Of a stretch of DNA of 64,000 nt, positions 31,456-40,245 are shown piece by piece. Location of the stretch: NCBI RefSeq assembly GCF_030733425.1, contig NZ_JASHIZ010000006.1, forward strand, positions 122,599 to 186,598. The letters are read 5' to 3'. Source of the stretch: Roseovarius sp. MMSF_3350 (GTDB lineage Bacteria; Pseudomonadota; Alphaproteobacteria; Rhodobacterales; Rhodobacteraceae). The position numbers and the translations under genes are program-made. Position 1 is the first letter of the stretch; every line of letters starts with the position of its first letter. Under the pieces are notes generated by a model. It was not told where the DNA came from and ran no database searches. It worked only from the letters and a program-made list of their open reading frames with translations.

Positions 31456-33045
31456 CCGCCACAAGCCCGCGGCGCGGGGCGGCAGGCGGTCGGCGGAGAC
31501 GGCATTTTCCGTTGCCAACAGACATTCGCCGGTGATGCCGGAAATAGGCCGCTGCTGCTCGGTGCCGAAGTTCATCGCCACCACGAAGGACGCGGCATCA
31601 CAGCTTGTACGCAGGTAAAGCAGATCGTCCTTCGCCTCGATTGCCTCTATCCGTCCGTCGGCAAAGCGGTGAGCGCGGCGCAGGTGAAGCAGGATCTTGT
31701 AGAAGTTCAGCACCGAGCCGTTGTCCTGAGACTGCGCCTGAACGGAGGCGCCCTCGGACCAGCGCATCGGCAACCATGGGGTGCCGGAGGTAAAGCCGAA
31801 AGCGTTGCCCTCTTCGGTCCAGGGGATCGGGACGCGTGGCCCTTCGCGACCCGGGCCGTCGGGCCAGAACATCAGATCGAAAGGATCGGTGGTTTCCTCG
31901 CGGCTCAGATCGGGCTGGGGCAGGCCAAGCTCCTCGCCCTGGAAGATCAGCCACGGACCCGGCAGGCATCCGGCAGCCATCGCGAGAAACCTGGCGTCGC
32001 GCGCGCTGCCGTCGCCGAAGGTTGAAACATGACGCGCCTGGTCATGCGAAGACAGCCACATCGTCAGACGCCCGGCCGGTTCCCCGCGGCGGGCCGCTCG
32101 GTCGAGCACGTCGGCGATCACCCGGGGCGTGAACCCGCGCTCCCGGAAATCGATCGTATAGGTCGTGTCGAGACGGCCCTTTTCGGTGAACTGCCGGGCA
32201 AGTTCGACCGCCTCGTTGCCGACATTGATCTCCCCCAGAAGATAGGCGTCCTCCCCGGCCCAGTCGCGCACCTTGTCGCAATAGGCGGCCCCATCGCCGG
32301 GCAGCAGGTCGTATTTATGGTCCTGCCGCGCATAGGGGCTGAAAGAGGGTCCGGCCACGCGTTCGCGGACGTCGGGCGTGGCGACGGGATTGTCGGCAAA
32401 GGTCTCATCGTGAAGATAGGCCGAAATCGCATCCATACGGAAGCCATCGACTCCAAGGTCGCGCCAGAACCGCATTTGAGCCTTCAGCGCTGCCTGAACG
32501 TCCTCGTGACGCAGGTTGAGGTTGGGCTGGCAGGCGAGAAACTGGTGCCAGTAATATTGCTCGCGCCTATGGTCCCATGTCCAGGCCGGAGGGCCGAAAT
32601 AGCTCATCCAGTTGTTAGGCGCCGTGCCGTCCGGCTTGGCATCGCGCCACACGTACCAGTCGTCGAACCCGTCCTGCCGGTTGGCACTCTTCTCGAACCA
32701 GACGTTGCGATAGCTTGTGTGGTTCAGCACCTGGTCCGTCAGGACGCGCAGCCCCAACTCGTGGGCGCCATCGATGATACGGCGTACGGTATCCAGATCC
32801 CCCATTGCCGGGTCCACGGCACAGTGGTCGATGATGTCATAGCCGCCGTCTTCCATCGTCGAGGCGTAGAACGGCGCTATCCAGATGGCGTCGACACCGA
32901 GGTCGGCCACATGGTCGAGCCCGTTCAGAACGCCCTGAAGATCACCCGTGCCCGAGCCGGTGGTGTCGCGGAACGAGCGCGGGTAGATCTCGTAGATGAC
33001 GGGGCAGCGGGGCCAGGGCTCAGGCGGCAACGATCGCCCCGCCAT
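31447..33045 (-). CDS. GH13 alpha-glucosidase
   Basis: About 532 residues, GH13 subfamily 23-like. Region I TDQVLNHTSYRNVWF, nucleophile Asp205 in GVDGFRMDAIS, acid Glu272 in YLLGEINVGNE, and the third acid Asp335 in WLSSHDQARH, where a Ser replaces the usual Asn of NHD. It has no signal peptide, so it acts in the cytosol on alpha-glucosides (maltose/isomaltose type). The start is taken at ATG 33045, which overlaps the upstream SDR gene by 26 bp; no clear ribosome site is seen, consistent with translational coupling. The open frame further upstream is only the shadow of the SDR. Confidence 0.88.
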   Translation of the reverse strand: MAGRSLPPEPWPRCPVIYEIYPRSFRDTTGSGTGDLQGVLNGLDHVADLGVDAIWIAPFYASTMEDGGYDIIDHCAVDPAMGDLDTVRRIIDGAHELGLRVLTDQVLNHTSYRNVWFEKSANRQDGFDDWYVWRDAKPDGTAPNNWMSYFGPPAWTWDHRREQYYWHQFLACQPNLNLRHEDVQAALKAQMRFWRDLGVDGFRMDAISAYLHDETFADNPVATPDVRERVAGPSFSPYARQDHKYDLLPGDGAAYCDKVRDWAGEDAYLLGEINVGNEAVELARQFTEKGRLDTTYTIDFRERGFTPRVIADVLDRAARRGEPAGRLTMWLSSHDQARHVSTFGDGSARDARFLAMAAGCLPGPWLIFQGEELGLPQPDLSREETTDPFDLMFWPDGPGREGPRVPIPWTEEGNAFGFTSGTPWLPMRWSEGASVQAQSQDNGSVLNFYKILLHLRRAHRFADGRIEAIEAKDDLLYLRTSCDAASFVVAMNFGTEQQRPISGITGECLLATENAVSADRLPPRAAGLWRLS

Positions 33046-33874
33046 TGGGGTGAAGCGTCTGGCCGCTGAAATAACTGCCGTCGGATGAGGCAAGGAAAAG
33101 GAAGGCGGTCGCCACCTCCCAAGGCTGGCCCGCACGGCCCATGGGCACATGGCTGCCGAAATCCTCGACCCCTTCTGGCGGCATGGTTCCGGGAATGAAC
33201 GGCGTCCAGATGGGTCCCGGCGCGACGGTGTTGACGCGGATGCCTTTCTCGACCAGCGCCTCGGCCATGGAGCGCGAGAAGGCCAGCGATGCACCACGCG
33301 TCGTGGAATAGGCCACGAGCGATGCGTTGCCCTTGAACGCGTTGACGGAGGAGGTGTTGACGATGGCGGCACCCTCGCCCAGATGAGGCAGCGCGGCCTG
33401 CGTGACGAAGAAATAAGCCATCACGTTGCTGTCCATGGTACGGCGCAGGGTTTCCTCGTCGAGGTCTTCGGCGCCACTGTCCAGCCACTGCTGAGCTGCG
33501 TTGTTGATCACGATGTCGAGTTTGCCGAACGTATCGACGGTGCGGGACACGACGTTCTCTGCGTGATCCTTCTCGGCCAGGTCGCCCCGGATCAGCAATG
33601 CCTCGCTGCCTTCTTCCTCGACCAGGCGCTTGGTCTCTTCCGCGTCCTTGTCCTCATAGAAATAGGCGATGGCAACCTTCGCGCCCTCTCGCGCGAAAAG
33701 AACCGAGATCGCCCGGCCGATACCGCTGTCGCCGCCCGTGATCAGGGCGACCTTGTCCTTCAACTTGCCGACGCCGGGGTGGCGGGGCGCGTAATCCGGT
33801 GGCGGGTCCATTTTGTGCTCGTCGGCAGGCATCTTGTCCTGCGCCTGGGCGGGAATGTGCATGTTCGTGCTCAT
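33020..33874 (-). CDS. SDR oxidoreductase, general stress type (YghA/Gsp39-like)
   Basis: 284 residues. N-terminal extension with PPPDYAPRHPGVGKLKDKV is typical of the subgroup of stress-induced, NADP-linked SDRs found in many bacteria. Then comes ALITGGDSGIGRAISVLFAR, DIVINNAAQQ, catalytic Ser in IVNTSSVNAFKG, Tyr-x3-Arg position YSTTRGASLAF (the usual Lys is Arg here, with a Tyr before it), and the end FSGQTLHPNGGAIVAA. The YxxxK pair is therefore YSTTR, an atypical feature. ATG at 33874 with AGGAG. EcfG-like promoter 42 bp upstream. The 3' end overlaps the GH13 gene. Confidence 0.85.
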   Translation of the reverse strand: MSTNMHIPAQAQDKMPADEHKMDPPPDYAPRHPGVGKLKDKVALITGGDSGIGRAISVLFAREGAKVAIAYFYEDKDAEETKRLVEEEGSEALLIRGDLAEKDHAENVVSRTVDTFGKLDIVINNAAQQWLDSGAEDLDEETLRRTMDSNVMAYFFVTQAALPHLGEGAAIVNTSSVNAFKGNASLVAYSTTRGASLAFSRSMAEALVEKGIRVNTVAPGPIWTPFIPGTMPPEGVEDFGSHVPMGRAGQPWEVATAFLFLASSDGSYFSGQTLHPNGGAIVAA

Positions 33875-33915
33875 GATGTGCTCCTGCATCCGGGGGTGAT
33901 GATACTTGCCCGTAG

Positions 33916-33941
33916 AACAAACCGGTGGCGCATGTGGTTCC
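33916..33941 (-). promoter_or_regulatory. Candidate EcfG promoter of SDR-GH13
   Basis: Minus strand GGAAC (33941-33937), 17 nt, TGTT (33919-33916), 42 bp before the ATG at 33874. Divergent neighbour of the next promoter. Confidence 0.5.
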
Positions 33942-33953
33942 TGCTTCAACCTC

Positions 33954-33978
33954 GGAACCGGGCCGATTCCGAGCCGTT
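33954..33978 (+). promoter_or_regulatory. EcfG promoter of the SDR at 34031 (exact)
   Basis: GGAAC (33954-33958), 16 nt, CGTT (33975-33978), 52 bp before the ATG at 34031. Exact consensus. Confidence 0.7.
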
Positions 33979-34030
33979 GATTGCAGAATTGCGAACATAC
34001 GCCATTTAATCAGAAGGAAAGGACGGATTT

Positions 34031-34813
34031 ATGGATCTTGGTATCAAAGGCAAGACGGCCCTCGTCACCGGAGCGTCGGGCGGCATCGGTCGCGAGACCG
34101 CGAGACTACTGCACGAGGCGGGGGTGGATTTGACACTGACCGCCAAGCATGCCGATGACCTGGGGACCGTGCCGGGGGAGTGCGACGCGCGCGCCACTGC
34201 CGCGGACCTGTCCTCGAAGGCCGGCGTGGATGCACTTGTCGACGAGGTGGGAGACAGGTTCGACATCCTGATCCATCTGGCCGGGGTCACCGGTGCAAAG
34301 GGCGATCCTCTGACCATGTCCGAAGAAGACTGGGATCACGCGCTCAATACGGATTTCCTGTCGGCGGTAAGACTTGCCAGGCACGTGGGGCCAGGCATGG
34401 TGGATCGCGGCTGGGGTCGGATGGTGTTCGTCACGTCCGAGAATGCCGCGCAGCCCTATCCCGAAGAGGCTGTCTACAACAGCGCGAAATTCGCCGTGTT
34501 AAGCTATGCCAAGAGCGTGGCGATGCAGCATTCGGGCAGTGGTCTGCTGGTGAATTGCGTGGCGCCGGCCTTTATCGAGACGCCGATGACCGATGGCATG
34601 ATGGAGAAACGCGCCGAGGCGGAAGGTGGCTCGGTCAAGGATGCGGTCGACGGTTTCCTGAAGGAGGAACGGCCCTTCCTGACGCTGGAGCGTCGGGGTC
34701 AGCCCGAAGAAGTGGCGCCGGTCATTGCCTTTCTGGCCAGTCAGCGCGCCTCGTTCGTCACAGGCGCGAATTACCGGGTTGATGGCGGGTCTGTGGGATC
34801 GGTCGATATCTGA
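34031..34813 (+). CDS. SDR oxidoreductase
   Basis: 260-residue classical SDR: TALVTGASGGIGRETARLL cofactor loop, ILIHLAGVTGAKGDP (NNAG replaced by HLAG), catalytic Ser in VFVTSENAAQP, Tyr-x3-Lys in YNSAKFAVLSYAKS, and C-terminal FVTGANYRVDGGSVGS. Resembles 3-oxoacyl-ACP reductase-like SDRs, but substrate is unknown. ATG at 34031 after AGAAGGAAAGGA. It is monocistronic, bounded by an exact EcfG promoter and a strong hairpin. Confidence 0.85.
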   Translation: MDLGIKGKTALVTGASGGIGRETARLLHEAGVDLTLTAKHADDLGTVPGECDARATAADLSSKAGVDALVDEVGDRFDILIHLAGVTGAKGDPLTMSEEDWDHALNTDFLSAVRLARHVGPGMVDRGWGRMVFVTSENAAQPYPEEAVYNSAKFAVLSYAKSVAMQHSGSGLLVNCVAPAFIETPMTDGMMEKRAEAEGGSVKDAVDGFLKEERPFLTLERRGQPEEVAPVIAFLASQRASFVTGANYRVDGGSVGSVDI

Positions 34814-34827
34814 CACCGGTACCTGGT

Positions 34828-34856
34828 GCGCGGGGCGCGATCTTTGCGCCCCGCGC
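34828..34856. terminator. Bidirectional hairpin between SDR and symporter genes
   Basis: Perfect 11-bp stem GCGCGGGGCGC / GCGCCCCGCGC with a 7-nt loop in the 52-bp convergent spacer. No U-tract on either side. Confidence 0.65.
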
Positions 34857-34865
34857 GTGACGTGC

Positions 34866-36473
34866 TTACCAGAACCACCAGATCATGCCGCCCATGCAGA
34901 CGATCAGAAGTATCGAAAGCAGGGTCCGGTCCAGGTATATCGGGCTTTCGAGCTGGAAGAGTTCCTCGCGCGCTTCCTTCGCATTCCAGACAAGATCCTC
35001 GACACCTTCCTTTTCCGACTGGCGCGTGGCTGCGGATATGCCGAAATGCAGGCCGATCGCGATGAACATCATGATCGAGGACATGACCGTGTAGTGTATT
35101 TCCGGCAGGCCGAGATTGGACCAGATGTCATAGACCTCCTTGGTGATGAAGATCGGCACGCCCACGACCAGCCCGAAGAGGATCGTCCAGAAGGCGCCGT
35201 TCCCGTTCAGCCAAGGCACGAACAGGCCCAGGATGTAGACCACCACGATCGGCGGGATGATATAGGACAGCGACGACTGGAAGTAGGAGAAGAGCGACTC
35301 GAACCCCGCGATCATCGGGGCGTAGATCGCGCCGATGACCATGCAGATACCGGTCACCACCTTGCCGATCTTCACGTAGGTCTGTTCGTCCAGGTCAGGC
35401 TTGAGCGGCTTGACGAAGTCGAGCGTGACCAGCGTGCCGGCGGAGTTGAGCGCGGAGTCGAGCGACGACATGATCGCCGCGATGAGGGCGGCCATGATCA
35501 GCCCGCGCAGCCCGATCGGCATCAGTTCGAACGCAAGCGTCGGAAAGGCCAGGTCGGGCGTCGACAGATCGGGGTAGAGTTTCAGCGCGATCAGCCCGGG
35601 CAGGATCATCAGAAACAGGTTCGGGATTTTCAGGAAGCCCGCGAACAGCGCGCCGATCTGCCCTTCTCGCAGCGATTTCGCACCAAGTGTACGTTGCACG
35701 ACGAACTGGTTGATCGTCCAGTAATAGAACCCCAGCAGGATCACGCCCCACAAGCCCGTCCACGGCAGGAAGTCGTTCGAGGCCGGCAGGATCAGGTGTT
35801 TCTTGCTGTCGTCGAGATCGGTGAACAGTTCCTGCCAGCCGCCGACTTCGTCGAGGCCGATCCAGAACAGGACCGCGGCCCCCACGATCAGAAGGATCGC
35901 CTGTACCGTATCGGTGACAACCACCGCCGACAGGCCGCCCAGAATGGTGTAGATGCCGGCGACCAGCGCCAGCACGGCGACGGCTGTCCAGAGGTTGAGG
36001 TAATCGGTCACGTTGGCGATCACCAGCCCGCCCGCGTACAGCGCGCCAGCCGTGTCGATGAACATGATTGCGAGGATCGTGAAAAGCGAAAACGCCCGCC
36101 GGGAGCGGACGTCATACCGTTGTTCGAGAAACTCAGGGACGGTGGATACCTTGGCCTTGAGATAGCTTGGCAAGATGAACACCGCGAAGATGACGAGGAC
36201 GAAGGCCGCGGTCCACTCGTAGTTGAAGATCACGACGCCGTTGTCATAGGCGCCGCCCATCAGTCCGACGAAGCTGGAGCCCGACATGTTCGAGGCGAAC
36301 AGCGAGAACCCGATCAGATACCAGGGAATGGTTCGCCCGGCGAGAAAATAGCCCTCGGAGCCGGACCCCTTGTTCTTGCGCGAGACATAGATGCCGTGCG
36401 CCACCACGCCGATGAAGTAGACAACGACAATTGCGTAATCAATCCAGCTTAGCGAGAAATTTGCTTCTTCCAT
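34866..36473 (-). CDS. Sodium/solute symporter (SGLT-like sugar transporter)
   Basis: 535 residues, about 14 helices. The SSS signature regions are present: YFLAGRTIPWYLIGFSLFAS (helix 1 Na+-site region), YIPPIVVVYILGLFVP-like segments, and GLIMAALIAAIMSSLDSALN (helix 8, second Na+-site region). The N-terminus FAGRTI-ASNMSGSSFVG resembles the galactose transporter vSGLT. Na+-driven sugar uptake is the best guess, in keeping with lamB, alpha-glucosidase and sugar dehydrogenases nearby. The C-terminal tail carries a last helix (ILLIVCMGGMIWWFW). EcfG-like promoter 36 bp upstream. Confidence 0.88.
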   Translation of the reverse strand: MEEANFSLSWIDYAIVVVYFIGVVAHGIYVSRKNKGSGSEGYFLAGRTIPWYLIGFSLFASNMSGSSFVGLMGGAYDNGVVIFNYEWTAAFVLVIFAVFILPSYLKAKVSTVPEFLEQRYDVRSRRAFSLFTILAIMFIDTAGALYAGGLVIANVTDYLNLWTAVAVLALVAGIYTILGGLSAVVVTDTVQAILLIVGAAVLFWIGLDEVGGWQELFTDLDDSKKHLILPASNDFLPWTGLWGVILLGFYYWTINQFVVQRTLGAKSLREGQIGALFAGFLKIPNLFLMILPGLIALKLYPDLSTPDLAFPTLAFELMPIGLRGLIMAALIAAIMSSLDSALNSAGTLVTLDFVKPLKPDLDEQTYVKIGKVVTGICMVIGAIYAPMIAGFESLFSYFQSSLSYIIPPIVVVYILGLFVPWLNGNGAFWTILFGLVVGVPIFITKEVYDIWSNLGLPEIHYTVMSSIMMFIAIGLHFGISAATRQSEKEGVEDLVWNAKEAREELFQLESPIYLDRTLLSILLIVCMGGMIWWFW

Positions 36474-36509
36474 CGTTGATACCTCAAGTCTTCGTGATCA
36501 TGGGTGATC

Positions 36510-36534
36510 AACCAAAGACAGTCGGCATGGTTCC
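36510..36534 (-). promoter_or_regulatory. Candidate EcfG promoter of the symporter
   Basis: Minus strand GGAAC (36534-36530), 16 nt, GGTT (36513-36510), 36 bp before the symporter ATG. Confidence 0.5.
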
Positions 36535-36658
36535 AAAATATAAATATTCTCAATGTCTTAATCTGTCTTGGTATCGTCCCGAATTAACCCGGTAACCAGC
36601 CGGGGGGCGATGCCTGTGTGTGCGCCGGATCGTCGGGGCAGTCCCGTCCGTGGCGCAG

Positions 36659-37093
36659 TTATGTCACCTCCGGCGGGTCCGCCCAGAAATGCGGGACGCC
36701 GCCGCAGTAGCTGATGACGTTGTTGGTGGCGTCGATGGCCTCCCACTTCAGCGCGTTGGAAAAGCCGATGCGCGTCGGATCACCGTCCTCGCTCGCGGCG
36801 GGCAGGACGCCGGAGTAAAGGCCCTTCAGGACGCGCTTGGATAGATCCTCGGGCAATGTGTCCTCTCGGCCCAGAACGTCGCGGGTTTCGGGCGAGAGGG
36901 CATCCGTCAGGTTGGCGAAAAGATGACGTGGCAACGCCTCGACACCCGCATGCGCGGCAAGGCGCGTGGCAATGTCGATATGGGGTGTTTGCGCTGCGAC
37001 ATGGGACGAAGCGGTTGCGCCGAACAGGATCAGGCTGCTGCCGCTGATCATGACCTCGCGGCGGGACAAGTGATGGTTCGTGCTCTCGGTCAT
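36659..37093 (-). CDS. Tat-exported small subunit of a membrane sugar/alcohol dehydrogenase
   Basis: 144 residues. The twin-arginine leader HHLSRREVMISGSSLILFG precedes a helical domain ending WEAIDATNNVISYCGGVPHF and ADPP, which resembles FAD-linked sorbitol/gluconate dehydrogenase small subunits. These subunits carry the large flavoprotein through the Tat system and support its activity. Its ATG overlaps the stop of the dihaem cytochrome c gene (ATGA). The flavoprotein is encoded divergently at 37852. A GGAGGATGAGCA site supports the start. Confidence 0.72.
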   Translation of the reverse strand: MTESTNHHLSRREVMISGSSLILFGATASSHVAAQTPHIDIATRLAAHAGVEALPRHLFANLTDALSPETRDVLGREDTLPEDLSKRVLKGLYSGVLPAASEDGDPTRIGFSNALKWEAIDATNNVISYCGGVPHFWADPPEVT

Positions 37094-37728
37094 TGCTCAT
37101 CCTCCGTCGTGGCATATGCGGCGAGGTAGGCCGAAAGGTCGGCGATCTCGTTGTCGGTCAGGCGTTCGGCGTAGGCCTGCATCCGTCGCAGCCCCCCCGT
37201 ATCGCGTTCGCCGCTGGCAAAAGCCCGCAAGGTGCCGGCCAGATAGGTTTCCGGCTGACCGTGTATCCAAGGGGCATCATGCGCCCCAGTCTCAATGCCG
37301 TCTTCGTCGGCGCCGGGAAGAACATGACAGGACGCGCAGGGTGCGATCCCGCGCTCCCAGGCACCTTCGGTCATGAGGCGGATCGCATCGGCGAAGCGCT
37401 CCTCACGAGGCTGCGGCGCGAGTTCAGGTGGGGGTGCATCGGCATACATGCGTGACATTGCCGGCGCGCCCTCTGACCCGAGCGCGATCGCCGTCCGACG
37501 CATCTGCGGATGGGTGCGCGTGCCGGACCGAAAAGCGGCGAGTTGTTCGATGAGGTAGTTGACCGGTTGCCCGTTGAGGACGGGATAGCGCGGCGCCTCC
37601 GTGTTGGACAGGCTGTGACAGGAGGTGCAATTCAGCAAGATGTCGGACGATTGCGACGCTGCCGTACCCGGCGTCAGGAGTGCCACGCCTGCGGCGAGGA
37701 ATGCGCTTGCTCGGTACGTTGCTGTCAT
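37090..37728 (-). CDS. Dihaem cytochrome c (dehydrogenase electron acceptor)
   Basis: 212 residues. Signal peptide MTATYRASAFLAAGVALLTP. Two class I haem sites, CTSCHSLSNTEAPRYPVLNG and CASCHVLPGADEDG, each followed by a repeated cytochrome c4-like pattern (PVLNGQPVNYLIEQLAAF and PWIHGQPETYLAGTLRAF). It should accept electrons from the GMC dehydrogenase in the periplasm. ATG at 37728 with GGAGATGG. An exact EcfG promoter ends 27 bp upstream. Translationally coupled to the small subunit. Confidence 0.88.
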   Translation of the reverse strand: MTATYRASAFLAAGVALLTPGTAASQSSDILLNCTSCHSLSNTEAPRYPVLNGQPVNYLIEQLAAFRSGTRTHPQMRRTAIALGSEGAPAMSRMYADAPPPELAPQPREERFADAIRLMTEGAWERGIAPCASCHVLPGADEDGIETGAHDAPWIHGQPETYLAGTLRAFASGERDTGGLRRMQAYAERLTDNEIADLSAYLAAYATTEDEQ

Positions 37729-37755
37729 GCCGCCATCTCCGCTGATTGTCCGGTC

Positions 37756-37780
37756 AACGTGCAGTCTGCGCAACCGTTCC
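37756..37780 (-). promoter_or_regulatory. EcfG promoter of the cytochrome c-small subunit pair (exact)
   Basis: Minus strand GGAAC (37780-37776), 16 nt, CGTT (37759-37756), 27 bp before the ATG at 37728. Confidence 0.7.
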
Positions 37781-37789
37781 AAGAATATC

Positions 37790-37815
37790 GGAACCCGGGT
37801 GACGCGGCGCGTGTT
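37790..37815 (+). promoter_or_regulatory. Candidate EcfG promoter of the GMC dehydrogenase gene
   Basis: GGAAC (37790-37794), 17 nt, TGTT (37812-37815), 36 bp before the GTG at 37852. It lies back to back with the preceding promoter, 9 bp apart. Confidence 0.55.
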
Positions 37816-37851
37816 GTCATTCTGGCACGGGACGTTTCCAGGAGGACCGCG

Positions 37852-39465
37852 GTGGCGATCATTGAAGTGGAGTACGAGCCCGACATCGTAGTGGTCGGCG
37901 CGGGCGTCGCCGGAGGAATGGTGGCGGACAAGGCCTCTGCCGCAGGCCTAAAGGTATTGATCCTTGAATCCGGCCCACGCCTGAGGCGAGAGGACCTGGT
38001 GCAGAACTGGCGGCACTCGGCGCGCACGGATTTCATGGCGCCGTATCCACAACCCGCCCATGCACCGGTGCCGGATCCCAGCAACTGGGGCAACTATCTG
38101 ATCCAGACCGGCCCGGACCCGTATAATCAGCAATTCGTCCGCGGTGTCGGCGGCACGACATGGCACTGGGCCGCGGCGACCTGGCGGTTTCTTCCGAACG
38201 ACTTCAAGCTGAGGGGGCTTTACGGCGTCGGTCGCGACTGGCCCATCGGTTACCGCGACCTGGAACCCTATTATCTGGAAGCGGAAACTCTCATGGGCGT
38301 CGCGGGACAGCCGGGCGAGGGCCTTGCACCGCGCAGCGCGCCCTTTCCGATGGAGGCAATGCCTGTCAGCTATATGGACCGGGTGATCGCCGAACGGCTG
38401 AACCCGCACGGGTATCTCATGCAGACCGAGCCGGTGGCCCGCAATCGCGAACTCTATGACGGGCGGCCGCCCTGCTGTGGCAACAACAATTGTATGCCGA
38501 TCTGCCCCATCGGGGCGCAGTACTCGGGCAACCTGGCTGTCGAGAAGGCAGAGCGCCAAGGCGCAAGGGTGATTACCGAGGCGGTCGCGCATTTCATCGA
38601 ACAGGACGCGAATGGCGACATTGTCGCGGTCCGGTATCTGAAACCGGACCGGTCGGAACATCGCGTGCGTGCGCGCAGCTTCGTTCTGGCGGCGAACGGG
38701 ATCGAGATCCCACGGCTGATGCTGATGTCTGCCGGTGAAGATGCGCCGGAGGGTATCGGCAACAGTTCCGGGCAGGTGGGGCGCAACCTGATGGATCACC
38801 CGGGCACGCAGGTGGTCTTTGACATGCCGATGCCGGTCTGGCCCGGGCGGGGACCGCAGGAAAATACCTCGATCCTGAAATTCCGGGATGGCGATCATCG
38901 CCGCCGGATGTCCGCCAAGAAACTGCACCTTTGGAACGGGTCATCGGTCGACGGCGTGGCGGAAGAGGCCATCGACGAAGGTCTTACCGGCGAAGCCCTT
39001 GCGACCGCGGTGCGTGACAGGGCCGCCCGCCGCTGTGCCATCGCCAATTTCCACGAACAGTTGCCGGATCCTGAAAACCGGCTGACGCTGAGCCCGGACA
39101 AAACCGACCCGCTGGGCCTTCCGCGCCCGAGTATCCACTACAGCATCGGAGACTACGTGCGGGACAGCGCCCAGCATACGGCCGGCATGTTCCGCGACAT
39201 CGTTGACAAGCTGGAAGCGTCGCTGGTCAGCATCGAAGATGGCAGCGAAGGCTTCCGGCCCAACAATCACATCATGGGCAGCACGATCATGGGGGACGAT
39301 CCGACGGATTCGGTAGTGGACGGTGACTGCCGCAGCCACGATCACCCAAACCTCTACATCGCCAGTTCGTCGGTGTTTGCCTCGGGGGCCTGCGTGAATT
39401 CCACACTGAGCATCGCCGCGCTGTCCTTGCGGATCGGTGATCGCGTTGTGGCGGATCTGACCTGA
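37852..39465 (+). CDS. GMC-family sugar/alcohol dehydrogenase, flavoprotein subunit
   Basis: 537 residues. FAD fold IVVVGAGVAGGMVADKA, substrate/FAD region GVGGTTWHWAAATWRF, a cysteine-rich loop GRPPCCGNNNCMPICPIGAQ that could bind an iron-sulfur cluster as in gluconate/fructose dehydrogenases, and the C-terminal GMC end NHIMGSTIMGDDP and CVNSTLSIAALSLRIGD with catalytic His/Asn. No signal peptide: export would depend on the Tat leader of the small subunit. Start GTG 37852 follows AGGAGGACC; the open frame upstream is antisense to the cytochrome gene. Ends directly against the ExoD stop codon. Confidence 0.9.
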   Translation: MAIIEVEYEPDIVVVGAGVAGGMVADKASAAGLKVLILESGPRLRREDLVQNWRHSARTDFMAPYPQPAHAPVPDPSNWGNYLIQTGPDPYNQQFVRGVGGTTWHWAAATWRFLPNDFKLRGLYGVGRDWPIGYRDLEPYYLEAETLMGVAGQPGEGLAPRSAPFPMEAMPVSYMDRVIAERLNPHGYLMQTEPVARNRELYDGRPPCCGNNNCMPICPIGAQYSGNLAVEKAERQGARVITEAVAHFIEQDANGDIVAVRYLKPDRSEHRVRARSFVLAANGIEIPRLMLMSAGEDAPEGIGNSSGQVGRNLMDHPGTQVVFDMPMPVWPGRGPQENTSILKFRDGDHRRRMSAKKLHLWNGSSVDGVAEEAIDEGLTGEALATAVRDRAARRCAIANFHEQLPDPENRLTLSPDKTDPLGLPRPSIHYSIGDYVRDSAQHTAGMFRDIVDKLEASLVSIEDGSEGFRPNNHIMGSTIMGDDPTDSVVDGDCRSHDHPNLYIASSSVFASGACVNSTLSIAALSLRIGDRVVADLT

Positions 39466-40071
39466 TCAGATCACGTAAATTACAACACCGACCAGAAGCA
39501 TCAGCACCGCCGCCGCCGCGACGACCAAAGCGCCGTCAAGCGTCAGGATCGCGATCGTCAGAAGAGAAACGCTTGCCGCGACGAAAGAGGCCGAGAACGG
39601 GATGACCTCGAGAAACGGCATCGTCATTCCGCCCAGCATGCACAGAAAGAACAACAGCCGGGCTCCGATCCCGGTGGTCAGAAACGACAATCGCTTGTGA
39701 GTGTGTCGCTCCAGGAACATCAGCGGACGGCGCACCTTTTCCAGCCCGTCGTAAAGCTTGTCGCCTTCGACATTCCGTCGCAAGATCTTGCCGGGCAACC
39801 ACAGGCCGCGACGTCCGATGACGGCCTGTGCCGAGATCAGCGCGATCATTATGCCGCACAGCGCCGAAAGGCCCGGTATGCCGCTGAGCGGTGTCGTCGC
39901 CACAACGGCAGGCAGGAAGATCAACGCGGCCGTCCCGGCGCGGCCGAGCGCCTCGACAACGTCGCCGACGCTGACCTGATCATTGGCTTTCGCGACGTCC
40001 TCGACGGAGTCGAGAATATCGGACAACGATCTGGGGACGCCATCGGAATTGCCCTCATCGGCATTGCTCAT
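39466..40071 (-). CDS. ExoD family protein
   Basis: 201 residues with four to five hydrophobic helices (AALIFLPAVVATTPLSGIPG; LCGIMIALISAQAVIGRRGL; GALVVAAAAVLMLLVGVVIY) and the ExoD pattern RRPLMFLERHTHKRLSFLTT. ExoD was described in rhizobia in connection with exopolysaccharide and alkaline tolerance; the molecular function is not known. It is convergent and directly adjacent to the GMC gene with no spacer, and divergent from trkH. EcfG-like promoter 56 bp upstream. Confidence 0.82.
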   Translation of the reverse strand: MSNADEGNSDGVPRSLSDILDSVEDVAKANDQVSVGDVVEALGRAGTAALIFLPAVVATTPLSGIPGLSALCGIMIALISAQAVIGRRGLWLPGKILRRNVEGDKLYDGLEKVRRPLMFLERHTHKRLSFLTTGIGARLLFFLCMLGGMTMPFLEVIPFSASFVAASVSLLTIAILTLDGALVVAAAAVLMLLVGVVIYVI

Positions 40072-40126
40072 TGGGAACTCCCGCCTCCGGATGGTCCTGC
40101 ATACGCTTCGGATGCAGCCAGTGAGT

Positions 40127-40151
40127 CAACACGTGGTAGCATATACAGTTC
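40127..40151 (-). promoter_or_regulatory. Candidate EcfG promoter of the exoD-like gene
   Basis: Minus strand GGAAC (40151-40147), 16 nt, TGTT (40130-40127), 56 bp before the ATG at 40071. Confidence 0.5.
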
Positions 40152-40185
40152 CGGCAGAACGCGGGCCGCCGTGGCTCGTCCGTCA

Positions 40186-40210
40186 GGGAACCATGTCGGC
40201 GCACCGGCGT
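40186..40210 (+). promoter_or_regulatory. EcfG promoter of trkH-trkA (exact)
   Basis: GGAAC (40186-40190), 16 nt, CGTT (40207-40210). Transcription would start near 40217, so the trkH start must lie after this point. Confidence 0.68.
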
Positions 40211-40245
40211 TGAAACGCCATGCTCAGGAAGAAAGCCGGTCAGCC

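Noticed and set aside
34725..36452. A 575-codon + strand frame opposite the sodium symporter (and a similar 750-codon frame at 44520-46772 opposite the GMC gene)
   Set aside because: Both are antisense shadows; compositions are rich in Arg, His, Asp and Gln and no motif is recognisable, while the other strand encodes clear families.
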